This document shows positions 1-16,200 of a stretch of 64,000 bases of DNA, in pieces. The position numbers were made by a program, and so were the translations under genes. The first letter of the stretch is position 1. Every line of letters begins with the position of its first letter. The stretch comes from Bugula neritina (lineage: Eukaryota; Bryozoa; Gymnolaemata; Cheilostomatida; Bugulidae), in assembly GCA_964035545.1 (NCBI GenBank), contig OZ037769.1, positions 2,821,001-2,885,000 on the forward strand, in the 5' to 3' direction. Below the pieces are notes generated by a model. That model made no database searches. It saw only the letters and a program-made list of their open reading frames with translations, and was not told the origin of the DNA.

Positions 1-1253
1 TGAAAATACATAATGAGCATATAGCAAAGGAAAAAGATAAAGAGTAAACATTAGATGAACGACAGATCTAACACCGAATGGCAAGAAAATGCATGCAAAG
101 GTAAGAGCAAAAGTTTTTTATGAGAATATGAGAAATATAAAACATTGTCAGGCACTTTATTGTAAGTATGAGGGTAAAAATAATAAAACTTTTGACAATT
201 TGAAACTCCACATTGAAAATTTTCTTTTTACACTTGCAATGAGCTGCTGGTGACACGTTGTCGAATAGTTGTTGAAACTGCTTACAGAAATAACTTTTTG
301 TTCATCTAATAACTGTTGTTGTATATTTGGTATATACTTATACACAGTTTATTTTGTGAGGTAACTTTTTTCTTTTTTTCGGTTATTTTTAATACGATCA
401 AGGCTTTTGCAAAAGTGTATATATATGGTAGCCTACTATAACAGTAGTTGAGTTATTATTTCTTTATTTCTTTAAATAGTGTGCCAAAAATGCTAAAATA
501 ACTATACTACTATTCATTTATTATGCAATAGCTTAATAGTGTAATAGCCCATAGCTGTAAGTAAAATATGAACGAAAATTAGAATATAATGATTAAATCA
601 AGTAGTAACAAAATAATTTATTTTAAAGCTAATTTTTGACATAGCAAATACAGCTGAAACTTTTAGAATAAATTTTACATTAGAAAAAGGTAAGAGAATA
701 TAGCACAAAATCTGAAAAAAACTATTATAGATTAGTGCTAGAATTTTATAGCTAATATACACTGTATCTCAATAGATATATACAAATATTTTTAAAACAT
801 GAACAACTCTTCTAGAAAGTTTAGGACGTCAATCAGAAAAAAAATAACAATATAAACAGGTTGCAAATTAGGCAACTAATAAATAAAAATAAACTATGCA
901 TGTATAATTTAGATTATTTTTGCTCTATCAAAATACTATATTTAGGCAGAAACTGTGTCACATAAATATTATATAATGTTTAAAATGGTGGTGTATTGAA
1001 ATATATTTAGAAAATAAAGAAAGAGTTTTACGTATTGCTGGTTGAGATTAATAAACTAAAATTAGTTTCTGCCTGTCACATCTTCCAAGTGTCAGCTGAC
1101 ACGGCAGCTATATTTATCTGCCAGCATATTGAAATATGACAGTTGACATAAGTGGCAGTAGTAAACAAATAAAACTGGATAAACTTGTTGAGATTAAGTC
1201 TGTGCTCATAACATCAGTCATAGGAAGTATAGTCAGTTGATATAACAGAAGGC
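1..1253. other. AT-rich non-coding sequence; left edge of a tandem duplication
   Basis: I see no convincing exon here. From about 356 the sequence matches 5451 onward almost base for base, which marks the left end of the first unit of the tandem duplication. The part before 356 has no partner in the window. Confidence 0.6.
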
Positions 1254-3422
<2,169 letters not shown>

Positions 3423-4734
3423 CACATTCTGAGCTCTTGCAGCTTGTGTAGTGTTTTGAAGTTCACGATAGAAGATCTGTAAAATAATAGCTCTCTAGTT
3501 GCAATATTTAGTTATCAGTATCTAATCGAATTTGCATTATAAAAAAATCGTTGAAAACTTACTACTAATTGCACAAGTAATATGTTTGCTGTTACGCAGC
3601 TTTTACCATAATAATTTTGTTAAATATAACTATACATCACATTAAACTAAACAGTTGAATCTTTATTCTTTTATCTATTTACCACAAAAGGGGGTAGGGG
3701 GTGGTAGTTGCTTCCTATTGCCTCGTTCTTTACAGATTATTGGTTACACGCTCGAAGTCCAAGGCTTGCAGTCTAGCCATTTATAAATATTCTTAGTTTT
3801 AGGGAACATAATTTTAAAATATTTCACAATTTAGATGGTAGAACAGGGAGATAATTTTTAAGCAAAAAAAAATATGCAGTAGTAACCAATTATTTTACAT
3901 CAATTTATTGCAAAAAACTCTATTTAGCTTTATTTATGGTAAATGTCAGCGCAGATGCCTTGATGTAGTAATCTTAGGCAGGCTGTTGCACAGTATACTG
4001 TAGAGTAAGCAATAGATAAAGGAAACTCTCTCGCAATTACTTTAGTATATTTTATTGGCTGCTAAATATTATTAAATAACAGATAAGTAAAACATGTAAT
4101 CTTCAGCAGAATGTTTGCTGTCAATAAAATAGAATAAAATAGATCAAGTAAATTATTAAAAAAAATCACTCCACAACCGAGTTTATTCAACGTAAGGGGA
4201 CTTTCATCAAACACAAACAGTTCCAGCAAAATATCTATGATGAGATTAAACTTTCTACAGAAATTCTCTCTATAACGTTAAGCCGTAAATCTTATTTCTA
4301 CTATACAGCTAAGATTCCAAGTCGAGAAAAATTTCAATTAAAAAAGAGATAATTCTCAAGAACACATTGTCTGTGATATTTCGTATTATTTTATCAGAGT
4401 TAAGACTTTGTACAGGGATGTCATTTGAGTCTCTATACAGGCCGTGAGGTGTAGATGTGACAAGTGATGGGTATGTACAGGTGAGTGGCAGGTGAGCATA
4501 TATGAGTACACAGTATATACAGAATGCAGACATATGAGTTAGCAGAGTGCAGACGTATGAGTTAGCAGAGTGCAGACGTATGAGTTAGTAGAGTGCAGAC
4601 ATATGAGTTAGCAGAGTGCAGACGTATGAGTTAGCAGAGTGCAGACGTATGAGTTAGTAGAGTGCAGACGTATGAGTTAGTAGAGTGTAGACGTCAAGCA
4701 GTTGGTTTATCAACAGCTACTAGCGGCTGCCATC
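3423..4734. other. Non-coding interval with 23-bp minisatellite
   Basis: This stretch separates the + strand small gene from the converging duplicated UBA2 end. It contains a 23-bp minisatellite (about 4537-4693, unit containing GTGCAGACGTATGAGTTAG). No exon is evident. The same layout recurs at 8989-10294. Confidence 0.7.
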
Positions 4735-5405
4735 TTAGCTGACTGTCAAATCATCAGCCTTGAGCTTCTTGCTGATCGTCTCATCACCACCATTCGGCGC
4801 CGACCTTTTCCTGTCTCCGGTGGCGGCCATATTTTGTTCAATAACCTCCATTTCATCATCTGAATCTTCTACAAGTTGAACAAAATTGACTCACAGTAAC
4901 TACAACAATCTACAGTAACTACAACAATCTACAGTAACTGGAACAATCTACAGTAACCACAACAATCTACAGTAACTACAACAATCCACATTCTACAGAG
5001 CTGCAACAGTTTACAGCAATTGCAGCAATATATGAGGAACATAACATTGTAATAAACAATTATAATATAGCAATTTAAAATCGTTATGTGTAATGATTAT
5101 GTATAACGAGAATAAAAACTAACTAGAGTAACATAAGAGGGCTAATAATACAGGAAATCCGCCATTTATCACCTGGAATTTGCAATATTAAGTAAAGTCA
5201 TATGCAGGCTGCCACCAGGCTGGTATAACTACAGAATATCCAACAAAATCCATGAGAGCTCAAAGAATAGAAGCTAAATGTGTGTTAATAAACTGCAGTG
5301 CACAACATACCTGTCTTAGCCTCGTTGGGAAGTTTTTCAGGCTGAGCGTTGAGTTGGGTTCTATCAACTATTAGCTTGTACAGTTTACCTTCCTCCAGTG
5401 AGGTG
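4735..5405 (-). other. Duplicated UBA2 exons 13 and 14
   Basis: Two - strand segments, 5405-5311 (95 bp) and 4868-4735 (134 bp), match UBA2 exons 13 (10872-10778) and 14 (10428-10295). Reading frames, AG acceptor, GT donor and the TAA stop are all intact. Differences are few, for example Val to Ile before SKKLKADD and Thr to Pro before NEAKT. They lie about 5.5 kb downstream of the genuine last exon, in the same orientation. They could act as an alternative 3' end for UBA2 through exon 12 splicing, or be inert remains of the tandem duplication. No UBA2 exon upstream of 13 was copied, so they cannot make a stand-alone protein. Confidence 0.88.
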
Positions 5406-6331
5406 CTGCAACATCAACACAGAGACGTATAACAACTCAATAACTCAATTGTGAGATTACTTTTTTTCTTTTTTTTTCATTATTTTTAATACGATCAAGA
5501 CTTTTGCAAAAGTGTAATATGGTACTAAAAATAAAGTTATCATTTCTTTATTTCTTTAAATAGTGTGTGAAAAATGCAAAAATAACTACTATTCATTTAT
5601 TATGCAATAGCCTAATAGTGTAATAGCCCATAGCTGTAAGTAAAATAGAAACGAAAATTAGAATATAATGATTGAATCAAGTAGTAACAAAATAATTTAT
5701 TTTAAAGCACATTTTTGGCATGGCAAATACAGCTGAAACTTTTAGAATAAATTTTACATTAGAAAAAGGTAAGAGAATATAGCACAAAATCCTGAAAATA
5801 CTGTTATAGATTAGTGCTAGAATTTTATAGCTAATATACACTGTATCTCAATGGATATATACAAATATTTTTAGAACATGAACAACTCTTCTAAAAAGTT
5901 TAGGACGTCAATCAGAAAAAAATAACAATATAAATAGGTTGCAAATTAGGCAACTAATAAATAAAAATAAACTATGCATGTATAATTTAGATTATTTTTG
6001 CTCTATCACAATACTATATTTAAGCAAAAACTGTGTCACATAAATATTATATAATGTTTAAAATGGTGGTGTATTGAAATATATTTAGAAAATAAAGAAA
6101 GAGTTTTACGTATTGCTGGTTGAGATTAATAAACTAAAATTAGTTTCTGCCTGTCACATCTTCCAAGTGTCAGCTGACACGGCAGCTATATTTATCTGCC
6201 AGCATATTGAAATATGACAGTTGACGTAAGTGGCAGTAGTAAACAAATAAAACTGGATAAACTTGTTGAGATTAAGTCTGTGCTCATAACATCAGTCATA
6301 GGAAGTATAGTCAGTTGATATAACAGAAGGC

Positions 6332-8988
6332 ATGAGATCTGTGCTTGTAAACTCTTGTGTGCTGCTGCTTTTTTGCCAAACATGGCTTATTGATGCATTG
6401 ACAGTCCGACCATTTATTTTGGCTGGTAAGTATTTTCTGTTATTATATTTTTGTGGTTGCAACTTTTCTGGAGAGGTTTTACATTGAAATAATTCTTTTA
6501 ACTTTTGTTACCATTAGAAACTAGAGAACCATTGGCCTGCAGAAATGGTTTCTAAATGAGTAAAGTGGAATATAGCTTGCATATTCCTATATATAATATA
6601 TTTATTGAACAGTTTTTCCATCTTATATTACAACATCTCTACCTGAGGTGGCCTATAATGATGTAAACTTTTTACTACAAACTCTCTGGTGTTCAAAGAT
6701 AATAAAAATTTAAAACTTTGTTTTAATTCAATGACGTAAACCAACTTTAAACTATTCATCCGGTATAAGCAATAGATAGTGCCATGACGAAATAGAATTT
6801 AATTTGGTATTCATTTCAATTTGGACAGATTTGACCAATGGGGTGGCAGCAGTGGTGAGTGAAGAAATCAGAGAGCAGACAACTCTGCTGGAGGCAGCAG
6901 CTGAGAATCAGAGGCTTGTGAATGAACAGTGCGCTGTCTTAGAGCAGCAGTCACGTGACAGCTGCTTGCAGTGCGCCACCGACAAATGTGAAGAAGAGTT
7001 GAGACTTTATAAACTTTATGTTCACGATTAGTATTTTAGTCTTAAAAACTATATAAACATAGTTTCTGGTAAAGTAAATTAACATTAATATGGCCAAACA
7101 AACAATAATTGTTTGGGTTGATGAAAAAGGACAACTCTTCATTATGAAAATTTAATGAACGACAATAATAATTGGTCATTTAATTTTACTGTTGCAAAAA
7201 ATATACTTCATTATTCATGTAGCATAAATCATTTTATAGTGAATGATATACATTAATTACCTTTACTGGTACATATACTGTGAAAGCTGTGTGTTGTTTT
7301 GTATAGGAGATCAAGTTGTACCGCCGCAGCCAACAATGTTGCGAATACTGTTGTAAAATCAGTGAAGAAAAAATTAAGGCGTTGGGGCAGGCGAGAGCTA
7401 AGGCAACTTAAAAAAAAATGTAAGCCCTATTATAGAGCACTGATATATGTATATGATAGCAAATAGGAAATAGTTTATATCAACTATGATTTTTACTAAT
7501 AAATTTATATTTGCTTTTATTTAATTTATATCAATACAAAATTGAAAAATCAAGCTCAATAAGAAAAGATTCTATCTGATTATTGTTTAGATTGCTAAGG
7601 ATAATGGTAAAAACCTAGAACAGATTATTTTGAATGATATACTGTAAATGATATACTATAAATAAAACACTGTGAATAATTTTATATTGTAAATAATATA
7701 CTGTAGATAACATACTGCAGTAAATAATAAACTGTAAATACAGCCAGCCATGCAATAGACTATTCTAACAGCCATTTGTATTAAACTACAAGGAACAATA
7801 ATTTTCAGCAAATGAAAGTCGTGAAAGAAGATTTCTTATAAGTTGTGACGTCTTCAACTCTGGTGGTCCAGTAGATTGTGAAGAATATGCAGATCCTTCC
7901 ATATGCCCTGCTTGTGTGTTTGACAAAGCATCAAGTGAGTACATATAGAGGTCATTGTTGCTGAACTATATATATATATATATATATATATTCATTTCAT
8001 TTATGTCAATACTAAAACAGACACTCATGTACTGCATTTACATGTTGATGTTTAAATGTATATGGTTTTTTACAACAGCCAATGTTTATATATGTAAAAG
8101 TTTACAGCGCCTGCAAACTGGAAATGTTTGGTTTATAGCTTGCATGCAATGAGCAACAAAGAGAGCCAAATAAGTCTGGTGGTTTATAAAGCTCATAAAG
8201 CTTTAAGCTATAATAAAATATTTTAAAAGAGTCTGAATGGATTAACTTGAAAGCACTTGTCATTTTGTGCCATATTCTGCCACTTAGGTTGTCCAGGCTG
8301 GTCAGCTGCTAATGCTGCCACTGAAAGACTTACTGCTGCCACACAATGGATAGAAGCTGCTCAAACAAACGGCAACATTGAAATCACTCAGGTAACAATC
8401 ATTCAGGTGTCAGTAACTCAGGTATCAGTCACTCAGGTATCAGCCACTCAGGTAACAGTCACTCAGGTATCAGTCCCTCAGGTATCAGTCACTCAGGTAA
8501 CGAGTTTGAGGCTACGGTTGTAATTCTTGCGAGAACACAACTTCTTTTGCTAAACTCTAATCTTGAGAACAGGCTTTTCCTGATTTCTCCATTGCTGCAC
8601 CTACCTCAAGATTAAGCCAACTTAAGGGCAAAACTTTGCTAATAATTATATTAAAAAGATTTGTAGTTGCTAGTGGGTTTTGACTGCAGTAAAATACCTT
8701 CCGGTTGCAGTTTTTCCTCAACTATCGAATTAAATTGTAAACCGACAAGGAATTACAACTCCGCATGAAATTGTAATGATTATCACTTTTCATTGGATAT
8801 TGCAGATGCTATATGAGAATAGAGATTATGACCTTGCAACGGGTGGGTTCAGGAACACCGGTGTATTTATAGACATGTTTGGAACTTCCTACACCTTCAC
8901 CATCAGCGAGCCCGTAGATCTCATCAACATTGTTGGGACAGCAAACTTAATCTCTACATACGTTATTAGTGCTGCAAGAAATGCTTAA
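6332..8988 (+). CDS. Small secreted protein, copy B (longer form)
   Basis: Best model: exons 6332-6425, 6829-6954 (or to 6987), 7809-7934, 8288-8391 and 8806-8988, giving about 210 or 221 residues. Residues 1-22 are a signal peptide (MRSVLVNSCVLLLFCQTW). The Glu/Gln-rich exon 2 is followed, with the longer donor choice, by DSCLQCATDK with a CxxC. The exon at 7809 adds Cys residues, including CPAC. Then come CPGWSAANAA and a 60-residue last exon with GGFRNTGVFIDMFGTSYTF. Both exon 2 donors are phase 1 and join 7809 in frame. No homologue is recognised. The clean signal peptide and Cys content suggest secretion into an oxidising space. The gene lies between the duplicated UBA2 3' exons and UBA2 exon 14, converging on the latter. 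Confidence 0.62.
8392..8496 (+). repeat. 15-bp minisatellite of repeated splice-donor sequences (copy B)
   Basis: Seven 15-bp units follow the exon end at 8391 and are followed by another GTAACG. Each unit starts GT(A/G)(A/T)CA and ends CAG. The frame stays open and would add five residues per unit (pattern V-S/T-V-T-Q), so there are up to eight equivalent in-frame 5' splice sites in a row. Confidence 0.85.
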
Positions 8989-10294
8989 CACATTCTGAGC
9001 TCTTGCAACTTGTGTAGTGTTTTGGAGTTCATGATAGAAGATCTGTAAAATAATAGCTCTCTAGTTGCAATATTTAGTTATCAGTACCTAATAGAATTTG
9101 CATTATAAAAAAAATCATTGAGAACTTAACACCAACTGCACAAGTTCTAGCAATATAGTTACATACGACAATATGTTCGCTGTTACGCAGCTTTTACCAT
9201 AATAATTTTGTTAAATATAACTATACATCACATTAAATTGAACAGCTGAATCTTTATTCTTTTATCTATTTACCACGAAAGGGGGTAGGGGTGGTAGTTG
9301 CTTCCCATTGCCTCGTTTGTTACAGATTATTGGCTACACGCTGGAAGTCCAAGGCTTGCAGTCTAAGCCACTTACAAATATTTTTAGTTTTAGGGAACAT
9401 AATTTTAAAATATTTCACAATTTAGATGGTAGAACAGGGAGATGGTTTTTAAGCAAAAAAAATATGCAGTAGTAAACAATTATTTTACATCAATTTATTG
9501 CAAAAAACTCTATTTAGCTTTATTTAACCGTAAAGGTCAGCGTAGATGCCCTGATGTAGTAATCCTAGGCAGACTGTTGCATAGTATAATGCAGAGTAAG
9601 CAATAGATAAAGGAAACTCTCTCGCAATTACTTTAGTATATTTTTATTGGCTGCTAAATATTATTAAATAACAGATAAGTAAAACATGTAATCTTCAGCA
9701 GAATGTTTGCTGTCAATAAAATAGAATAAAATAGATTGAGTAGATTGTTAAAAAAAATCACTCCACAACCGAGTTTATTCAACGTAAGGCGACTTTCATC
9801 AAACACAAACAGTTCTAGCAAAATTTCTATAATGAGATTAAACTTTCTACAGAAATTCTCTCTATAACGTTAAGCTGTAAATCTTATTTCTACTATACAG
9901 CTAAGATTCCAAGTCGGGAAAAAATTCAATTAAAAAGGAGATAATTCTCAAGAACACATTGTGATATTATGTATTATTTTATCAGAGTTAAGACTTTGTA
10001 CAGGGATGTCATTTGAGTCTCTATACAGGCCGTGAGGTGCAGATGTGACAGGTGATGGGTATGTACAGGTGAGGGACAGGTGAGCATGTATGAGTACACA
10101 TGTCCTGGGAGCTGCTGAGTATATACAGAGTGCAGACATATTAGCTAGTAGAGTGCAGACGTATGAGCTAGTAGAGTGCAGACGTATGAGTTAGTAGAGT
10201 GCAGACGTATGAGTTAGTAGAGTGCAGACATATTAGCTAGTAGAGTGCAGACGTCAAGCAGTTGGTTTATCAACAGCTACTAGCGGCTGCCATC
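8989..10294. other. Non-coding interval with 23-bp minisatellite
   Basis: This is the duplicate of 3423-4734, with the 23-bp array at about 10130-10252. No exon is seen. Confidence 0.7.
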
Positions 10295-13200
10295 TTAGCT
10301 GACTGTCAAATCATCAGCCTTGAGCTTCTTGCTGACCGTCTCATCACCACCATTCGGCGCCGACCTTTTCCTGTCTCCGGTGGCGGCCATATTTTGTTCA
10401 ATAACCTCCATTTCATCATCTGAATCTTCTACAAGTTGAACAAAATTGACTCACAGTAACTACAACAATCTACAGTAACTGGAACAATCTACATTCTACA
10501 AAGCTGCAACAGTTTATAGCAATTGCAGCAATATATAAAGAACATAACATTGTAGTCAACAATTATTATAATTATAGCAATTTTAAGTTGTTATGTCCTG
10601 CAGAGATAATCTACAACAAGAATAAAAAGCACACAAGCTGGAATTGGCCCATAACAATGAAAGTCCTATTGAAGCTGCCACCAGGCTGGTATAACTACAA
10701 AATAGCCAACTGGTTCCATGAGAGCTCAAAGAATAGAAGGTAAATGTCAAGTCAGCTGACTTTAGCACATAACATACCTGTCTTAGCCTCGTTGGTAAGT
10801 TTTTCAGGCTTAGCGTTGAGTTGGGATCTATCAACTATCAACTTGTACAGTTCACCCTCTTCCAGTGAGGTTCTGCAATACCAACACAGAGACGTGTAAC
10901 AACTCAATAACAAATCCATACACAGACACAACACAAAAACCTGCATACACTGCACAATAGTTAGATTATACCTGCATACACTGCACAATAGTTAGATTAT
11001 ACCTGCATACACCTCACAATAGTTAGATTATACCTGCGTACACCTCACAATAGTTAGATTATACCTGCAAGCACTGCACTGTATCTCCATATGCAAACAT
11101 ATGTATAAAATAACAGGTAAATGAGATACAGAAATTTGTCACATGTCACTCACGTCACGTTGACAATAATGACGAGGTTATACTCTTGTAGAAAATCGTC
11201 ACACTTGAGACGACTTCCCTCCAGAATGTTGAATTCGGAGAGATATTTGGTTTCATTTCCTTCCGTTACTCCCTCCTCATCAGTGAGCAGAATCGTGCCT
11301 TTACCATCATCCAGTTCAATGTCTGGTGACTGCATACCTAACTCTCCCTTCAGCACCTGTAGCAACACATGTACATGTAGTAACAGATGTACATGTAGCA
11401 ACACATGTACATGTAGTAACAGATGTACATGTAGTAACACATGTACATGTAGTAACACATGTACATGTAGTAACAGATGTACATGTAGTAACACATGTAC
11501 ATGTAGTAACACATGTACATGTAGTAACAGATGTACATGTAGTAACACGTGTACATGTAGTAACACATGTAGAGGTATAATCACTGTAGAGGTATTAGTA
11601 CTGTAGCAACACATGTACATGTATCAGTAACATTACAATACACACATGTACCCTGTGAGTATACCTTTTCGCTAAGACTCTGCAGTGTCATTGAGGAAGG
11701 GTCAACTTGTAGGATGACTTCAGGTTTGTCTGAGCAGACGTAGCACTTGGGGTTAGCTTTATCCAAGACACACGGGTTGAGTAACATCTTATGGGGGTTC
11801 GGTTTTCTTACCAGATATGTCTGCAATATACAATATAGTATTCATCATAGTATAGTACTCATAGTATAGTACTCATAGTATAGCACTCATAGTATATTAC
11901 TCATAGTATCGTACTCATAGTATATTACTCATAGTATAGTACTCATAGTATAGTACTCATAGTATAGTACTCACAGTATAGTACTCACAGTATAGTACTC
12001 ATAGTATAGTACTCATAGTATAGTACTCATAGTATATTACTCATAGTATAGTACTCACAGTATAGTACTCATAGTATAGTACTCATAGTATAGCACTCAT
12101 AGTATATTACTCATAGTATCGTACTCATAGTATATTACTCATAGTATAGTACTCATAGTATAGTACTCATAGTATAGTACTCATAGTATATTACTCATAG
12201 TATAGTACTCATAGTATAGTACTCATAGTATAGTACTCACAGTATAGTACTCACAGTATAGTACTCATAGTATAGTACTCATAGTATAGTACTCATAGTA
12301 TAGTACTCATAGTATAGTACTCATAGTATATTACTCATAGTATATTACTCATAGTATCGTACTCATAGTATATTACTCATAGTATAGTACTCATAGTATA
12401 GTACTCACAGTATAGTACTCATAGTATAGTACTCACAGTATAGTACTCATAGTATAGTACTCATAGTACAGTACACTACTTACAGCTTTACACTTTTCTA
12501 TGCCCCCACAAACAATCTTCATACACTCCATGACCTGTACAGCTGCTATGATAGCGTTGGTAGTGGCTATAGCGGGTATAATGTTACCAGCCATGGCTAA
12601 AACAATTATATACTATATATTGTATGCAGTATATGTTAGAGTATCCTACCGCTAGTAGCTCTTACCAATCATATACTATATATTGTATGCAGTACACGTT
12701 AGAGTATCCTATCGCTAGTAGCTCTTACCAATCATATACTATATACTGTATGCAGTACATGTTAGAGTATCCTATCGCTAGTAGCTCTTACCAATTATAT
12801 ACTATATACTGTATGCAGTACATGTTACAGTATCCTATCCTTAGCTCTTACCAAGTATACAAAACCACCTTGAAGTGTAAAAGAAGTATGTGAATTTACA
12901 CCCTGTGTAGTATAACTGCTTCATCAGAACACAACAGGGGTGTTTCAATATAATGTATCTTTTAGGACAACTTGTGTTGAGTGTATAATAAATAGAATCC
13001 AGCTTTAGTACGATTTCAAGGGTGAAGAAACAGTCAAAAACTTGAGAAAAACCTCGTCAAAAAATTCGGATTTTAAAATTCCATTAGACGGATTTTATGA
13101 CTTATTGTAATCATGCGCCAACTTTTCTATATAATCGTAGCGTAGAGTTATATACAGTATTAATAAGAAGTATACACAAAGTATACAAGTGGTTATAAGA

Positions 13201-16200
13201 AGTATACAGAGTATACTAGTAGTTATGAGAAGTATACAGAGTATACAAGTAGTTATGAGAAGTATACAGAGTATACAAGTGGTTATAAGAAGTATACAGA
13301 GTATACAAGTAGTTATGAGAAGTATACACAGAGTATACTAGTAGTTATGAGAAGTATACGAAGAAAGAGAGAGATAATTGCACTCACATTTGATGTCAAA
13401 ACGAGATTTCCTCTGTATGTGGAAAATCTGCATTCTCAAGTTGGCAGCACTGGCTACAAAGTCCATGGCGGCAGGTTCATCCTACCAACACCAGAGATGT
13501 ACAGACAACATATAATATTATACATACTCGTACATCATTAGACAATACTATGTAATATATTGTATTATGTACATTATGCAATACAATGTAATATATTATG
13601 TTACAACATGTATAATATATACAATGACATGTACTATATTGTACTATATTATGTATAATATACAATATTATGTAACAGATACCATATTGTATGATATGTA
13701 AAATATAACAGTGTGCCTGTTAGTTGGTATAAGAAACTGGGTTATGTGGCAATGCAGTATCGGGAATATTGTATCATTCTATAATATAACAAATGCTAAT
13801 AAATTGACATATGATAAAGTGGTGAGGGAAAGAGAGGATGCAGTGAACTATTAGAGGGGGAGGGAGAGGATGCAGTGAACTATTAGAGGGGGAGGAGAGG
13901 ATGCAGTGAACTATTAGAGGGGGAGGGAGAGGATGCAGTGAACTATTAGAGGGGGAGGATGCAGTGAGCTACACTAACCTTGTCCCACACAAGCGTATCG
14001 TCTGTGGAATTCTCTTTCAAAAGACGGAGATCTGCCAACGAGGAATAGAAAGTCTGTTTGCAGCCCTGCACCGACCAGACCTTCTGAGAGGAGAGACCAG
14101 AGTCTACACCACCATCTGCTTCAGCTGGTTGTGATAACGTACACATGTGTTAGACTGGATGTGATAACTAATGTACACATGTGTTAGACTAGGTGTGACA
14201 AACTGCGTGTTGCTGTGTCAAGGTCGCAATAGGCTACGAGATTACCTGCACTGTCAACTAGTTTATTCACATCAGAGTCTAGAGGTTGAGGCGCTCGTCT
14301 GCTCTTCCAGAGATTTTCCATAGACAGCAAGTAGTGTATGTCATTGATAAATAACTGCAAGGAAAGTCAGCAACCATGAGAGTAAAACCATAAAAACAGT
14401 AAACAGCATGAGATGTGAATAATTTACCAACATCATATTCCTACACTTGAATACAAAGTAATAATTTCTATTATCTATAAATAGATTTTCTATGAGTGTA
14501 GCAAGTATTTCTAGAGAATATTTCTACTAATTTATATACATAATATAGTGGATAGAGATCTAATTAATACAGTGAAATAATATACAGTACTTATTTCAAT
14601 CTTCTGACACAAGTAAACTGTGTAAAATTGGATTACATGTAGAAATTAACAGAACCGTATACTATATTAATGAAACTATATGCTATGCTATTTCCATAAC
14701 TTTAAATTGACCTCTAAAGTAACTCATCCAAATAGAAGTAGAACTCAAGACAATCACCTTAGTAAACAGTTTATCCGCATCATATTTGGTCTCCTCCGCC
14801 CACTGCCTGGTACTAGCTCGCTGTATGCCTCCTGTAGCTCCTTGCACGGCCTCTTTGTCCAGAGCTGACTTACCAGCGTCTGCTGCCAGCTCTGGGTCCT
14901 CTGTATCTGGAGAGACATCTTGGTCAGGATCTTCTTCCCCAAACAGTTGGCTGTCGAAATATAATGTAGTGTTTATTACTGACTGTTAGAGTGTGTATTG
15001 TATATGACTAACTCATATGGTATATAGCGTATATAACTAACTCAGAGGGTATATAGCATATAATATGTAGTGCATATAACACAGACTGAAAGTAAATGGT
15101 ATAGAATAGTAACAACATAAGAGTGAGTGATACAAAATATAAATTTCTCACCAAATTTACCTTCTATTAAAATTCACAAGTTTAACCAAGTATTTCCATT
15201 GTCATTATTTTTACCAAAACAAATAAAAGTTACAAACTTGACAAGCAAATCAACAAGCTAGTGAAATGACTTACTTGAACAAATGTTTGGCCCAGACTAT
15301 ACAGTGAATTGGTTCAGACGGTGTGTTGCGTATTGTACAGCCTGGGAACGACTTCTGTGGAGGTTTGGGTTGACACTCATAGCATTCAGTTAACCCCCTG
15401 AAATCAAGAAACATACCAGCTACAGTACAATATATAGACTAACTACATTACAATATATACTAACTACAGTACGATATATACTAACTACAGTACAATATAT
15501 ACTAACTACAATACAATACATACTAACTACAATACAATATACTAACTACAACACAATATATACTAACTACAATACAATATATACTAACCTCTTTATCACT
15601 TGCACTTGTCCGAGATACCCCGCAGTGCCGGCTTCTATCAGAGGTACCTTGGCAGCCAGACACATCCTGTTAACATGAGTTCGAGCAGCTAGAAAGTACA
15701 GCACACATATTCATAGTACACATATGATTGACTGTAGTATTACTTAACATGGGTTAAGAATAAACATAACTACTGAAACATTGTTTCAAAACCAAGCATA
15801 CAATTAAAAACTAGAAGCTCCAAAAAAAGAAAATAGAAAGGAAATAGCTAATTACTAAAGATGTATATACTGCGTCAGAGTTAGATTTAAAACATGTGAA
15901 CTAAGAGCCAATTTTACACTTTCTAGTTTAACTTTCAAAAGAGTTGTTTGCATTGGTGAAGTTTTGCATCATATTTTCACAGAATGTCAGTGAAACAGAT
16001 TAGAAACAAGCACTAGAAAGAGGGTTTACACACCCCGGTTATCTAATGCATTGAGGACGACGTCAAACTGTTTGAAGAACTGAACCCCATAGGCGGAGTT
16101 GAAGATACTGTCGTGATACGCTTTGATATTCACATCCTTCCGATATGCCAGAACACTTTCTCGGGCAACCTAAGAAAAAACAACACAACAATAAATAAGA

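Noticed and set aside
7308-7418. Possible extra copy B exon (frame with RSSCTAAANNVANTVV and a basic end, followed by GTAAGC).
   Set aside because: It would need a phase-2 donor upstream and none exists in exon 2 without creating a stop. The other frames also stop. Splicing 6954 or 6987 directly to 7809 keeps frame.
11121-11606. ORFs of 72-161 residues on both strands, Cys/Thr/Ser or His/Val/Leu repeats.
   Set aside because: They are produced by the 18-bp minisatellite; the only real coding part is UBA2 exon 12 on the - strand.
11830-12475. CRISPR-like array.
   Set aside because: Units abut with no unique spacers; eukaryotic minisatellite.
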